From: Actinoplanes auranticolor
GTDB taxonomy: Bacteria; Actinomycetota; Actinomycetes; Mycobacteriales; Micromonosporaceae
NCBI RefSeq assembly: GCF_018332655.1
Contig: NZ_BOQL01000066.1
Span: 62,001-126,000 of the forward strand
DNA length: 64,000 nt
Reading direction: 5' to 3'
Part shown: positions 54,638 through 61,573 of the stretch, piece after piece
How positions within the stretch are numbered: the stretch's first letter is position 1
How the letters are laid out: each line of letters starts with the position of its first letter
Translations under genes and position numbers: made by a program
The notes under the pieces: model-generated
What the model saw: only the letters and a program-made list of their open reading frames with translations
Told to the model about the DNA's origin: nothing
Databases searched by the model: none

Positions 54638-55276
54638 TCAGAGGATCCCGGCACTACCGGCCAGCGCCGCCGCCTCGGTGCGGCTCGACACCCGCAGCTT
54701 GCGGAGCAGGGTCGCCGTCAGCCGTTTCACGGTGCGCTCGGAGACGTGCAACTGCAGAGCGATCTCGGTGGTCGTGGCCCCGGCCGCGATGAGCTGGAGC
54801 AGCTGCCGCTCCGGGGCGTCCAGATCCACCGGCGCGGGCCGGTTGCCGCGGCCCGGCCCCAGCAGGGCGCCGAGCAGTTCGGCCGGCAGCACGGCCCAGC
54901 CGTCGAGAATCGACAGCAGTGGCTGCAGCACGTCGGCGACCTCACTGGTCTTCGGCAGGAAGCCCTCGGCGCCGGCCCGCAGCGCCTCCAGCGCCGGGGC
55001 CGGGTCCTCGTCGCCGGACATCGCCACGATCCGCACCCGCGGGCTGGACCGCCGGATGGCGGCTATCGCCCGGACCCCGCCCGGCGGCGGCATGTGCAGA
55101 TCGACCAGGACCAGGTCGGGCACCGTACGCCGGACCAGGCTCGCGGCCGAGGCGGCGTCCCCGGTCGCCGCCACCACCTCGGCCCGGCCCCCGCTGACCT
55201 CGGGCAACAGCAGCTCAAGACCCCGGACGAACAGAGGATGGTCGTCGACGACGATGACACGAATGTCCTTCTGCAT
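54638..55276 (-). CDS. NarL/FixJ-type response regulator
   Basis: 212 residues. Receiver domain: IVVDDHPLFVRGLELLLP, phospho-acceptor in LVLVDLHMPPPGG, and the conserved lysine in EGFLPKTSEV. The C-terminal LuxR-type HTH is APERQLLQLIAAGATTTEIA then VSERTVKRLTATLLRKLRVS, slightly atypical in the first helix (LDAPERQLL in place of LTxRE). It diverges from a sensorless histidine kinase gene whose start is only 9-30 bp away, so both must share one regulatory region. Probable partner of that kinase. Confidence 0.9.
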   Translation of the reverse strand: MQKDIRVIVVDDHPLFVRGLELLLPEVSGGRAEVVAATGDAASAASLVRRTVPDLVLVDLHMPPPGGVRAIAAIRRSSPRVRIVAMSGDEDPAPALEALRAGAEGFLPKTSEVADVLQPLLSILDGWAVLPAELLGALLGPGRGNRPAPVDLDAPERQLLQLIAAGATTTEIALQLHVSERTVKRLTATLLRKLRVSSRTEAAALAGSAGIL

Positions 55277-55306
55277 GAGGCGCGTATGCCCGAGCGAGGT
55301 CCACTC

Positions 55307-55954
55307 ATGCGTCTGAGGCGAACGCCACGACCCGACCCGTCGCTCCTGTTGCTGCGCAGCGTCTGCCACGAGCTGCGCCCGCCGGTCGCCACCCTCACCT
55401 CGCTGGTCCGCGCCCTGGAGTCGCAGCCGTCCGAGATCCGCCGGGGCGAACTCGCCCGGCTGGCCGGCGAGCACGCCTCTCACGCCGAGGCGGTGCTGAA
55501 GCAGGCGGCCGCCGCCGCTGCCGGTCTGGCCGAGGCTTCCGACACCGCCGTACCGCTGGACCGGGTCCTGCCGGTCGTCGCCGCGGCCGTGCCGGCCGAC
55601 CGCCTGGCCGTTTCGGTCAGCGCCGGCGCGGGCCGCTGCCTGGTCTCCGGCCGGCACACCCGGCAGATCCTGCTGAACCTGCTGTCCAACGCCGCCCGTT
55701 ACTCCCCCGGCGAGATCAGACTGACCGCCGCGGTCCGGCGGCGCCGACTGCGGCTGACGGTGGCCGACCAAGGCGCGCTGACCGACGACCTGCGGCACGC
55801 GCTGCACCGGCGCACACCCCCGGAGGGTACGAAGGGCCTGGGCCTGTGGGTCGTGCGTCATCTCATCGACGCCCAGCGCGGGAGCTTGCGGGCCCGCGCC
55901 CTGTCCCCGCGCGGGGTGGCTCTGGAGGTCACCCTGCCGCGCCGCCGACGTTGA
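55307..55954 (+). CDS. sensorless histidine kinase
   Basis: 215 residues; the ATG at 55307 has GAGG 8 nt upstream (55286 is an alternative). It begins almost directly with the HisKA helix, LLLLRSVCHELRPPVATLTS (phospho-accepting histidine), and continues into an HATPase domain with LLNLLSNAARYSPGE (N box), VADQGALTDD and KGLGLWVVRHLI (G2 box). There is no sensor or membrane segment, so it must be soluble and receive its signal through a partner. It diverges from the response regulator gene. Confidence 0.85.
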   Translation: MRLRRTPRPDPSLLLLRSVCHELRPPVATLTSLVRALESQPSEIRRGELARLAGEHASHAEAVLKQAAAAAAGLAEASDTAVPLDRVLPVVAAAVPADRLAVSVSAGAGRCLVSGRHTRQILLNLLSNAARYSPGEIRLTAAVRRRRLRLTVADQGALTDDLRHALHRRTPPEGTKGLGLWVVRHLIDAQRGSLRARALSPRGVALEVTLPRRRR

Positions 55955-56010
55955 CCCGTTCGGGCCACCCACTGGCCTGGAGAGGACGCCCGGACGGGCA
56001 CTTTGCCATC

Positions 56011-56790
56011 GTGTTCAACCACGTCAAGCAACTGCGGTTCGAAGCCCGGCCGGACGGCCCGGACGCCGCCTTCGCGCGGCGCCTCCAGGACGCCCTGGGA
56101 GGCCGGTGGGGGGCACTGACCGTCGCGAACCAGTACCTGATGCAGGGCTGGACCTGCCGGCTGCCGGGCAAGTACCGCGACCTGCTGCTCGACATGGGCA
56201 CCGAGGAACTGGCCCACGTGGAGATGCTGAGCACCATGATCACCCGGCTGCTGCAGGACGCGCCGCTCACCGCGAACGAGAACGAGGACAACCCGGCGCA
56301 GTGCGCCGAGATCTACTCCGCCCACCTGGTGCAGGCCGGGGCCGGGCCGCTGCTGGCCGACAGCAACGGGGTGCCCTGGAGCGGCTCGTACGTGACCGCC
56401 AGCGGCAGCCTGCTGGCCGACTTCCACCTCAACGTGAGCGCCGAGGCACAGAGCCGGCTGCGGCTGGCCCGGCTGTTCCACATGACCGGCGACCCCGGCG
56501 TCAAGCAGATGCTGCGTTATCTGCTGGCCCGCGACACGATGCACCAGAAGGTGTGGCTGGCCGCCATCCAGGAACTGCGCGACGACGGCATCGAGCACAT
56601 GCCGGTGCCGGAGGCGTTCCCCGACGCCGTGCCCGACGACGCGTACGCCCGTACCTACCTCAGCTTCTCCGACGGCGAGGACGCCGCGGCCGGCGGGTGG
56701 GCGGACGGGGTGCCGTACGAATCCTCCCCCGCACCCGAGGGCCAGTCACCCGTCCTGCCCCCGGCCGATCCCCGCCTGTACTGCTCGTGA
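56011..56790 (+). CDS. second manganese catalase homologue, bridging Glu35 replaced by Ala
   Basis: 259 residues from a GTG. It aligns with the manganese catalase at 50970-51884 through the whole core, and four of five ligand positions are kept: Glu66 and His69 (TEELAHVEML), Glu145 (SAEAQSRLRL) and His178 (ARDTMHQKVW). At the position of the bridging Glu35 it has GRWGALTVANQ, with Ala35. The C-terminal tail is shorter and lacks the Gly/Lys extension. Catalysis may be altered, or another residue may replace the ligand. A 61-codon gene follows. Confidence 0.88.
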   Translation: MFNHVKQLRFEARPDGPDAAFARRLQDALGGRWGALTVANQYLMQGWTCRLPGKYRDLLLDMGTEELAHVEMLSTMITRLLQDAPLTANENEDNPAQCAEIYSAHLVQAGAGPLLADSNGVPWSGSYVTASGSLLADFHLNVSAEAQSRLRLARLFHMTGDPGVKQMLRYLLARDTMHQKVWLAAIQELRDDGIEHMPVPEAFPDAVPDDAYARTYLSFSDGEDAAAGGWADGVPYESSPAPEGQSPVLPPADPRLYCS

Positions 56791-56804
56791 AAGGAGTGCC
56801 CGTC

Positions 56805-56990
56805 GTGCGCAACGCCCCCTTCTTCCGCACGTTCGTCGCGTGCGCGTATCTGCTGGCCCTGGTGCTGCACGGCCGCTGGGACGGCCGCACCGCGGGGCTG
56901 GCCCTGGCCGTGCTGGCGGTGTGGGCCGTGCCGGTGATCCGCGACGCCCGGCGCAACCGTGGCGCGGTCCGCGCCGCGTCGGCCCGCTGA
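56805..56990 (+). CDS. small two-helix membrane protein
   Basis: 61 residues from a GTG with AAAGGAG upstream, 14 bp after the catalase homologue stop and likely in its operon. Two hydrophobic segments (about 6-20, FRTFVACAYLLALVL, and 28-43, AGLALAVLAVWAVPVI) and a basic C-terminus. No family recognised. Confidence 0.6.
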   Translation: MRNAPFFRTFVACAYLLALVLHGRWDGRTAGLALAVLAVWAVPVIRDARRNRGAVRAASAR

Positions 56991-57067
56991 CACCTCGCCG
57001 GCCACCGGGGCCAGGGGGGCGGCCACAGCCCGGCCGTCGTGGGCGGGCACGACAACGGCGATCCGGC

Positions 57068-57676
57068 TCAGCACAGACCCTCGCGCTCGGCGACCGACCG
57101 GGGCGCCGGGGGTGTGCGCGCGTAGACCTCCAGCAGGAAGTCGGCCTCCACGTGCTGGGCCGTCAGCGCCAGGCCCGGGGTGGCGTCGAGGCGGGCGTGG
57201 ACCTCCTCGCCGGGCCGGGCGTGCTCAGCGACCGGCCGCCGCCAGTGCACCGCGACGAGATCACCGCCGGGCTCCAGCGCGGCGACGGTCTGGGCGATGA
57301 GCGCGTCCAGGTCGGTGTCGTCGAAGTAGTAGCCGAGCTCGGAGAGCACGATCAGGTCGAAGGTCTGGCGGGGCCACTCGTAGGGCATCCGGGCCTGGGC
57401 GACCGTGACGTGCGGCTGGGCCGCCAACCGGTGCGCGGCGGTGGCCACCGCGGACTCGACCGCGTCGACGGCGAGCAACGCGGCGCAGCGTGGTGCCAGC
57501 CGGGCGGTCAGCGCGCCCGTCGAGCAGCCCGGCTCGAAGGCGGAACGGTAGCGGGCGTGGGGCAGGGCGGCCACGGTGAGACCGTGCTTGCGGTTGTCGT
57601 ACCAGCGGGAATCGAAGCTCCAGGGGTCGGGGCTGTCGGCGTACATCTGCTGGAAGTAGCCCAGCGGTGTGCTCAC
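57068..57676 (-). CDS. NodS-type SAM-dependent methyltransferase
   Basis: 202 residues from a GTG overlapping the upstream PIG-L remnant stop by 4 bp. Motifs: FQQMYADSPDPWSFDSRWYDNRK (NodS N-terminus), AFEPGCSTGALTARLA (motif I), LLAVDAVESAV (motif II), FDLIVLSELGYYFDD (motif IV) and ALEPGGDLVAVHWRRP. In related genomes this family follows acyl-CoA dehydrogenase and PIG-L deacetylase genes and often precedes a glycosyltransferase. Here the two upstream genes are fused remnants and the glycosyltransferase is missing, so its product may have lost its pathway. Confidence 0.88.
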   Translation of the reverse strand: MSTPLGYFQQMYADSPDPWSFDSRWYDNRKHGLTVAALPHARYRSAFEPGCSTGALTARLAPRCAALLAVDAVESAVATAAHRLAAQPHVTVAQARMPYEWPRQTFDLIVLSELGYYFDDTDLDALIAQTVAALEPGGDLVAVHWRRPVAEHARPGEEVHARLDATPGLALTAQHVEADFLLEVYARTPPAPRSVAEREGLC

Positions 57677-58035
57677 GCGAACACCACCTCGAACGGGCGG
57701 CGGAAGCGGGCGAGCACGTGCGGCGGCAGGATCGCCGCGTCGGCCGGATCCGGCCCCAGGTCCGCGATCTGGCTCGGGAAGGCCTGGATCGCCGCCTCCT
57801 TGGCCTGCCGCGCGGCGCCCGGCAGATCGATCCGCCGGGCCCGGTCCCAGGGCACCCGGTCGTCACCGGGCCGGGCCCAGTGCCAGGCCCAGATCGGATA
57901 CTCCAGCAGCCGCGCCCCGGTCGCCGCGCAGGCGGCCGCGGCGGCCCGGCCGACGCTCTCGTGGTCCGGGTGCCCGTCGCCGCGCCAGGTCGCCAGGCAC
58001 CAGCGGCCGGGCGTGAGCCGCGCGGGTGCCGGCAC
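57673..58035 (-). pseudogene. PIG-L family deacetylase, 3' remnant (C-terminal ~115 codons)
   Basis: Readable from about RLTPGRWCLATWRGDGHPDHE to the natural stop. It keeps the second PIG-L motif (HPDH) and the C-terminal SQIADLGPDP region, but the N-terminal HPDDE metal-binding half is absent. The first codons of this frame lie inside the acyl-CoA dehydrogenase remnant, so the two gene pieces join at about 58016-58036. No functional deacetylase can be made. Confidence 0.8.
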
Positions 58036-58306
58036 CGGAGCACCACGGGCGGTCGCCGCTGAGCGCCCACTCGCCGTCCTTGTCGCGGGCGGTCACCGAC
58101 GCCGGCGCTGCGGCCCAGACCCCCCAGATCTGGTCCGGGGCGGGCGGGCCGGCATCGCCGAGCTCCGCGCGGATCGCCGCGGCGTCCGCGTGTCCCTCGC
58201 TCAGCCGGGCCAGCACCGGGTCGTGGCGGGCGAGGGTGGCGAGCCGCTCGAACCGTTCCAGGGTTCGGCCGGACCCGGGTAACGGGAGATCAGCGACGTC
58301 GAGCAC
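58022..58306 (-). pseudogene. acyl-CoA dehydrogenase, 5' remnant (N-terminal ~95 codons)
   Basis: Begins at a plausible GTG (58306) with AGGGAAG upstream, and reads LDVADLPLPGSGRTLERFERL through GEWALSGDRPWCSGAGT, which matches the N-terminal and flavin-loop region of actinobacterial acyl-CoA dehydrogenases. After GAGT the match ends and the frame runs out of register through the PIG-L remnant to a stop at 57863. The transcript could still make a 147-residue hybrid of no expected activity. A single internal deletion joining two adjacent genes explains both pieces. Confidence 0.8.
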
Positions 58307-58336
58307 GACGCTTCCCTACCCGGACCGGCCCGGCGA

Positions 58337-58425
58337 CAAACGACGCAGCAAACGACGCAACTCGCATGGCGCCGCAGTGTCGCCATGTTGGCTTTACATG
58401 GCGCCACGATGATGCCATGATGGCG
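58337..58425. promoter_or_regulatory. repeat-rich promoter of the ribbon-helix-helix gene
   Basis: Two direct copies of CAAACGACGCA (58337-58347, 58349-58359) precede two copies of CATGGCGCC (58365-58373, 58397-58405), an inverted CGCCATG (58381-58387) and the palindrome GCCATGATGGC (58414-58424). The ATGGCG core recurs up to the start codon, as expected for autoregulation by a ribbon-helix-helix protein. Confidence 0.65.
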
Positions 58426-58427
58426 TC

Positions 58428-58928
58428 ATGGACCTCACGTCATATGTCGCACGGCTCCGGGAGGAGCTGGCCGGGGCCGCGGAGCTCGGTGGCCCCGACG
58501 CCCGGGAGCTGGCCGACCGGCTCACCGCACCGATGGAGTCGGCCTTCCGGCTCGCTCTGCTCGACGCCCTGTCCGCCGCGGCGGACGAGATCACCCAGGA
58601 CCTCGCCCCCGGCTCCGTCGAGTTGCGGCTGCGCGGTGGCTCACCCGGTTTCGTGGTGACGCCGCCGCCCGCCGAGCACGCGGCCGAGACCGCGGCGCCG
58701 GAGCCGGTCGACACCGCCGACTTCGCGGACGACGGCGCGGTCTCGCGGATCAACTTCCGGCTGCCGGACCAGCTCAAGACCCGCATCGAGGAGGCGGCCG
58801 GCCGCGAGGGCCTCTCGGTGAACGCCTGGCTGGTCCGGGCCAGCACCGCCGCCGTCCAGGCCGGCGACCGGCCGCGCACCTCCCGCGCCCCGCTCAGCGG
58901 GCAGCGCTACACCGGTTGGGCGCGCTGA
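58428..58928 (+). CDS. ribbon-helix-helix (Arc/HicB-like) regulator
   Basis: 166 residues. The C-terminal segment SRINFRLPDQLKTRIEEAAG then GLSVNAWLVRASTAAVQ is a ribbon-helix-helix DNA-binding motif as in Arc or HicB antitoxins; the N-terminal 100 residues (helical, then a Pro/Ala linker) are a separate domain with a short GSVELRLRGGSPGFVV strand pair. No toxin gene is adjacent. It heads a run with DUF4097 and an ABC transporter (32 bp gap). The repeats in its promoter suggest autoregulation. Confidence 0.82.
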   Translation: MDLTSYVARLREELAGAAELGGPDARELADRLTAPMESAFRLALLDALSAAADEITQDLAPGSVELRLRGGSPGFVVTPPPAEHAAETAAPEPVDTADFADDGAVSRINFRLPDQLKTRIEEAAGREGLSVNAWLVRASTAAVQAGDRPRTSRAPLSGQRYTGWAR

Positions 58929-58960
58929 CCGTGCCCGTCATCCCGCGAAAGGACCAGGAC

Positions 58961-59827
58961 ATGCCCACTTTCGACACCCCCGCGCCGATCCGGGCGACCC
59001 TCGAGCTGCTCGTCGCCGACGTCCGGATCACCGCCACCGACCGCGTGGACACCGTCGTCGAGGTCCGGCCCAGCGACCCCTCCGCCGCCGCCGACCTGCG
59101 CGCCGCCGAGCAGACCCAGGTCCAGTTCGCCGACGGTCAGCTGCTGGTCAAGACCCCGAAGACGCTCAAGACCCTGGGGATCCTGCGCCGGAGCGGATCA
59201 GTCGAGGTCGAGATCGCCCTGCCCACCGGTTCACAGGTACGCGCCGACGCGGCCCTCGCCGCGTTCCACTGCACCGGCACGCTCGGCGACACCGCGCTCC
59301 GTACCGCCACCGGCGACATCGAGCTACAGCACACCGGGCCGCTGGAGGCCACCACCAGCGCCGGTTCCGTCGTCGCCCGCTCGGTGTCCGGTGCCGCCCG
59401 CGCCACGACCGGCAGCGGGACGATCCGGCTCGGCACGGTCACCGGTGCCGTGACGCTGAAGAACTCCAACGGCGACAGCCGGGTCGACTCCGTCGGCGGT
59501 GACCTGCACGCCAAAGCGGCCAACGGCGACGTCGCGGCCGGGCACGTGCGGGGCTCGGTGGACGCCACGACCGCCAACGGCAGCATCCGGATCGGCGCCG
59601 TGCACCGCGGCACCGTCGAGGTCCGCACCTCGATGGGCGAGCTGGAGGTCGGCGTCGCCGCCGGTACGGCCGCCTACCTCGACCTGCACACCCAGTTCGG
59701 CAAGGTACTCAACCAGCTCGACGGCACCGCAGCCCCGGAGCCCGGCGAGGACAACGTGCAGGTGCGTGCCCGCACCTCCTTCGGCGACATCATCGTGCGC
59801 CGCGGCGACACCGAGGAGCTCCGATGA
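58961..59827 (+). CDS. DUF4097 beta-strand repeat protein
   Basis: 288 residues from an ATG with AAAGGA upstream. Many short beta repeats (TATGDIELQHTG, TGSGTIRLGTVTGAV, SNGDSRVDSVGGDL, AANGDVAAGHVRG, TANGSIRIGAV) form the right-handed beta-helix-like DUF4097 fold. No signal peptide or membrane helix is seen, so it is cytosolic. It overlaps the ABC ATPase gene by 4 bp. This RHH-DUF4097-DrrAB arrangement recurs in actinobacteria; the function is unknown. Confidence 0.88.
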   Translation: MPTFDTPAPIRATLELLVADVRITATDRVDTVVEVRPSDPSAAADLRAAEQTQVQFADGQLLVKTPKTLKTLGILRRSGSVEVEIALPTGSQVRADAALAAFHCTGTLGDTALRTATGDIELQHTGPLEATTSAGSVVARSVSGAARATTGSGTIRLGTVTGAVTLKNSNGDSRVDSVGGDLHAKAANGDVAAGHVRGSVDATTANGSIRIGAVHRGTVEVRTSMGELEVGVAAGTAAYLDLHTQFGKVLNQLDGTAAPEPGEDNVQVRARTSFGDIIVRRGDTEELR

Positions 59828-60744
59828 TCACCGTGACCGGCCTGCGCAAGGCGTACGGCGACCACACCGTCCTCGACGGCATCGACCTGCACGTCCCGGC
59901 GGGCTCGATCTTCGCTCTGCTGGGCCCGAACGGCGCCGGCAAGACCACCACCGTCCAGATCCTCTCCACGCTGATCGACGCCGACGCCGGCGAGATCCGG
60001 GTGGCCGGCCACGACCCGGCGACCGAGCCGGACGCGGTCCGGGCGGCGATCGGGGTCACCGGTCAGTTCGCCGCCGTCGACGGGCTGCTCACCGGCCGGG
60101 AGAACCTCATCCTCATGGCCGATCTGCACCACCTGGGCCGGGCCCGGGGCCGGCGCCGGGCGGACGAGCTGCTGGAGCAGTTCGACCTGACCGACGCGGC
60201 CGGCAAGCAGGCGTCGGCGTACTCGGGGGGCATGCGGCGGCGGCTGGACATCGCGATGGGCCTGGTCGGCGAGCCGCGGCTGGTGTTCCTCGACGAACCG
60301 ACCGCCGGGCTCGACCCGCGCAGCCGGCAGGCGATGTGGCAGACCGTCCGGCGGCTGGTGGCCGACGGCGTGACGATCTTCCTGACCACCCAGTACCTGG
60401 AGGAGGCGGACCAGCTCGCCGACCGGATCGCGGTGCTCGACGGCGGGCGGCTGGTCGCCGAGGGCACGGCCGACGAGCTCAAGCGGCTGGTCCCGGGCGG
60501 GCACATCACCCTGCGCTTCGCCGACGGACCGGCGCTGCGGGCGGCCGCGGTGGCCCTCGACGCCGCCGACGTCGACTCCGCCCAGCTCACCATCCAGGTG
60601 CCCGGCGACGGCAGTGTGCGCACGCTGCGCGCCCTGCTGACCACCCTGGACGAGGCCCACGCCGAGGTGGAGAGCCTGACCGTGCACACACCCGACCTCG
60701 ACGACGTCTTCCTGGCCCTGACCGCGAAGGAGCCCGTGCGATGA
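59824..60744 (+). CDS. DrrA-type ABC transporter ATP-binding protein
   Basis: 306 residues. Walker A GPNGAGKTTT, signature YSGGMRRRLDIA, Walker B LVFLDEPTAGLDPRSR and the switch segment TTQYLEEADQLAD identify a daunorubicin-resistance-type ATPase. A C-terminal domain (about 215-306, GHITLRFADG to PDLDDVFLALTAKEP) is of the DrrA type. It pairs with the permease gene through an ATGA overlap. The drug or lipid exported is not predictable. Confidence 0.93.
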   Translation: MITVTGLRKAYGDHTVLDGIDLHVPAGSIFALLGPNGAGKTTTVQILSTLIDADAGEIRVAGHDPATEPDAVRAAIGVTGQFAAVDGLLTGRENLILMADLHHLGRARGRRRADELLEQFDLTDAAGKQASAYSGGMRRRLDIAMGLVGEPRLVFLDEPTAGLDPRSRQAMWQTVRRLVADGVTIFLTTQYLEEADQLADRIAVLDGGRLVAEGTADELKRLVPGGHITLRFADGPALRAAAVALDAADVDSAQLTIQVPGDGSVRTLRALLTTLDEAHAEVESLTVHTPDLDDVFLALTAKEPVR

Positions 60745-61514
60745 CCTCCCTGAGCCTCGCCGTCCGCGACTCGAACACCATGCTGCGGCGCAATCTGCGG
60801 CACATGCAGCGCTATCCGGCGATGATCTTCTACCTGGCCGGGATGCCGGTGATCTTCCTGCTGCTGTTCGTCTTCGTCTTCGGCGGCACGCTCGGCGCCG
60901 GCCTGGGCGGGGGCCGCACCGAATACCTGGCGTACGTGGTGCCGGGCATCCTGCTGATGGCCGTCGGCGGGGCGGCGGCCGGCACCGCGGTCTCGGTCGC
61001 CACCGACATGACCGAGGGCATTGTGGCCCGGTTCCGCACCATGGCGATCGCCCGGGTGTCGGTCCTGACCGGGCACGTGATCGGCAGCATGATCCAGACC
61101 CTGGTCAGCCTGGCCATCGTGCTGGCCGTGGCCCTCGCGATCGGTTTCCGGCCCACCGCCGGACCGGCGGAGTGGCTGGGCGTGCTCGGGGTGCTGACGA
61201 TGACCTCGTTCGCCATCACCTGGCTGGCCACGGCGCTGGGACTGGTGGCCAAGACCGTGGAGGAGGCGAGCAACACGCCGCTGCTGCTGACCCTGCTCCC
61301 CTTCATCGGCAGCGGCTTCGTCCCGACCGATTCGATGCCGGCCGGGCTGCGGCAGTTCGCCGAGTACCAGCCCTTCACCCCGATCATGGAGACGATCCGG
61401 GCCCTGCTGACCGGCGGCCCGGTCGGCGACTCGATCTGGTGGGCGACCGCCTGGTGCGCCGCCATCGCCCTGGCCGGCTACCTCTGGGCGCGTAAGCGCT
61501 ACAACGCCCGCTGA
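60741..61514 (+). CDS. DrrB-type ABC transporter permease
   Basis: 257 residues with six membrane helices. AMIFYLAGMPVIFLLLFVFVFGG and TEYLAYVVPGILLM, FRTMAIARVSVLTGHVIGSM and FGSGFVPTDSMP-like FIGSGFVPTDSMPAGLRQF are typical DrrB/ABC-2 motifs. It ends the four-gene operon, which closes at a strong hairpin. Confidence 0.92.
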   Translation: MTSLSLAVRDSNTMLRRNLRHMQRYPAMIFYLAGMPVIFLLLFVFVFGGTLGAGLGGGRTEYLAYVVPGILLMAVGGAAAGTAVSVATDMTEGIVARFRTMAIARVSVLTGHVIGSMIQTLVSLAIVLAVALAIGFRPTAGPAEWLGVLGVLTMTSFAITWLATALGLVAKTVEEASNTPLLLTLLPFIGSGFVPTDSMPAGLRQFAEYQPFTPIMETIRALLTGGPVGDSIWWATAWCAAIALAGYLWARKRYNAR

Positions 61515-61523
61515 GCGGACGCG

Positions 61524-61553
61524 GACGGCCCGCCGGAGGACCGGCGGGCCGTC
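61524..61553. terminator. bidirectional hairpin terminator
   Basis: Perfect 13-bp stem GACGGCCCGCCGG / CCGGCGGGCCGTC with a 4-nt loop (AGGA), between the convergent DrrB-type permease and ricin-lectin glycosidase genes. Confidence 0.88.
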
Positions 61554-61573
61554 GTGACGTGCGGTGCCTCAGA

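Noticed and set aside
57068..61514. Antibiotic biosynthesis cluster (methyltransferase plus DrrAB-type exporter)
   Set aside because: No core biosynthetic enzyme is present; the methyltransferase belongs to a decayed locus and the exporter sits in a separate conserved RHH-DUF4097 operon.
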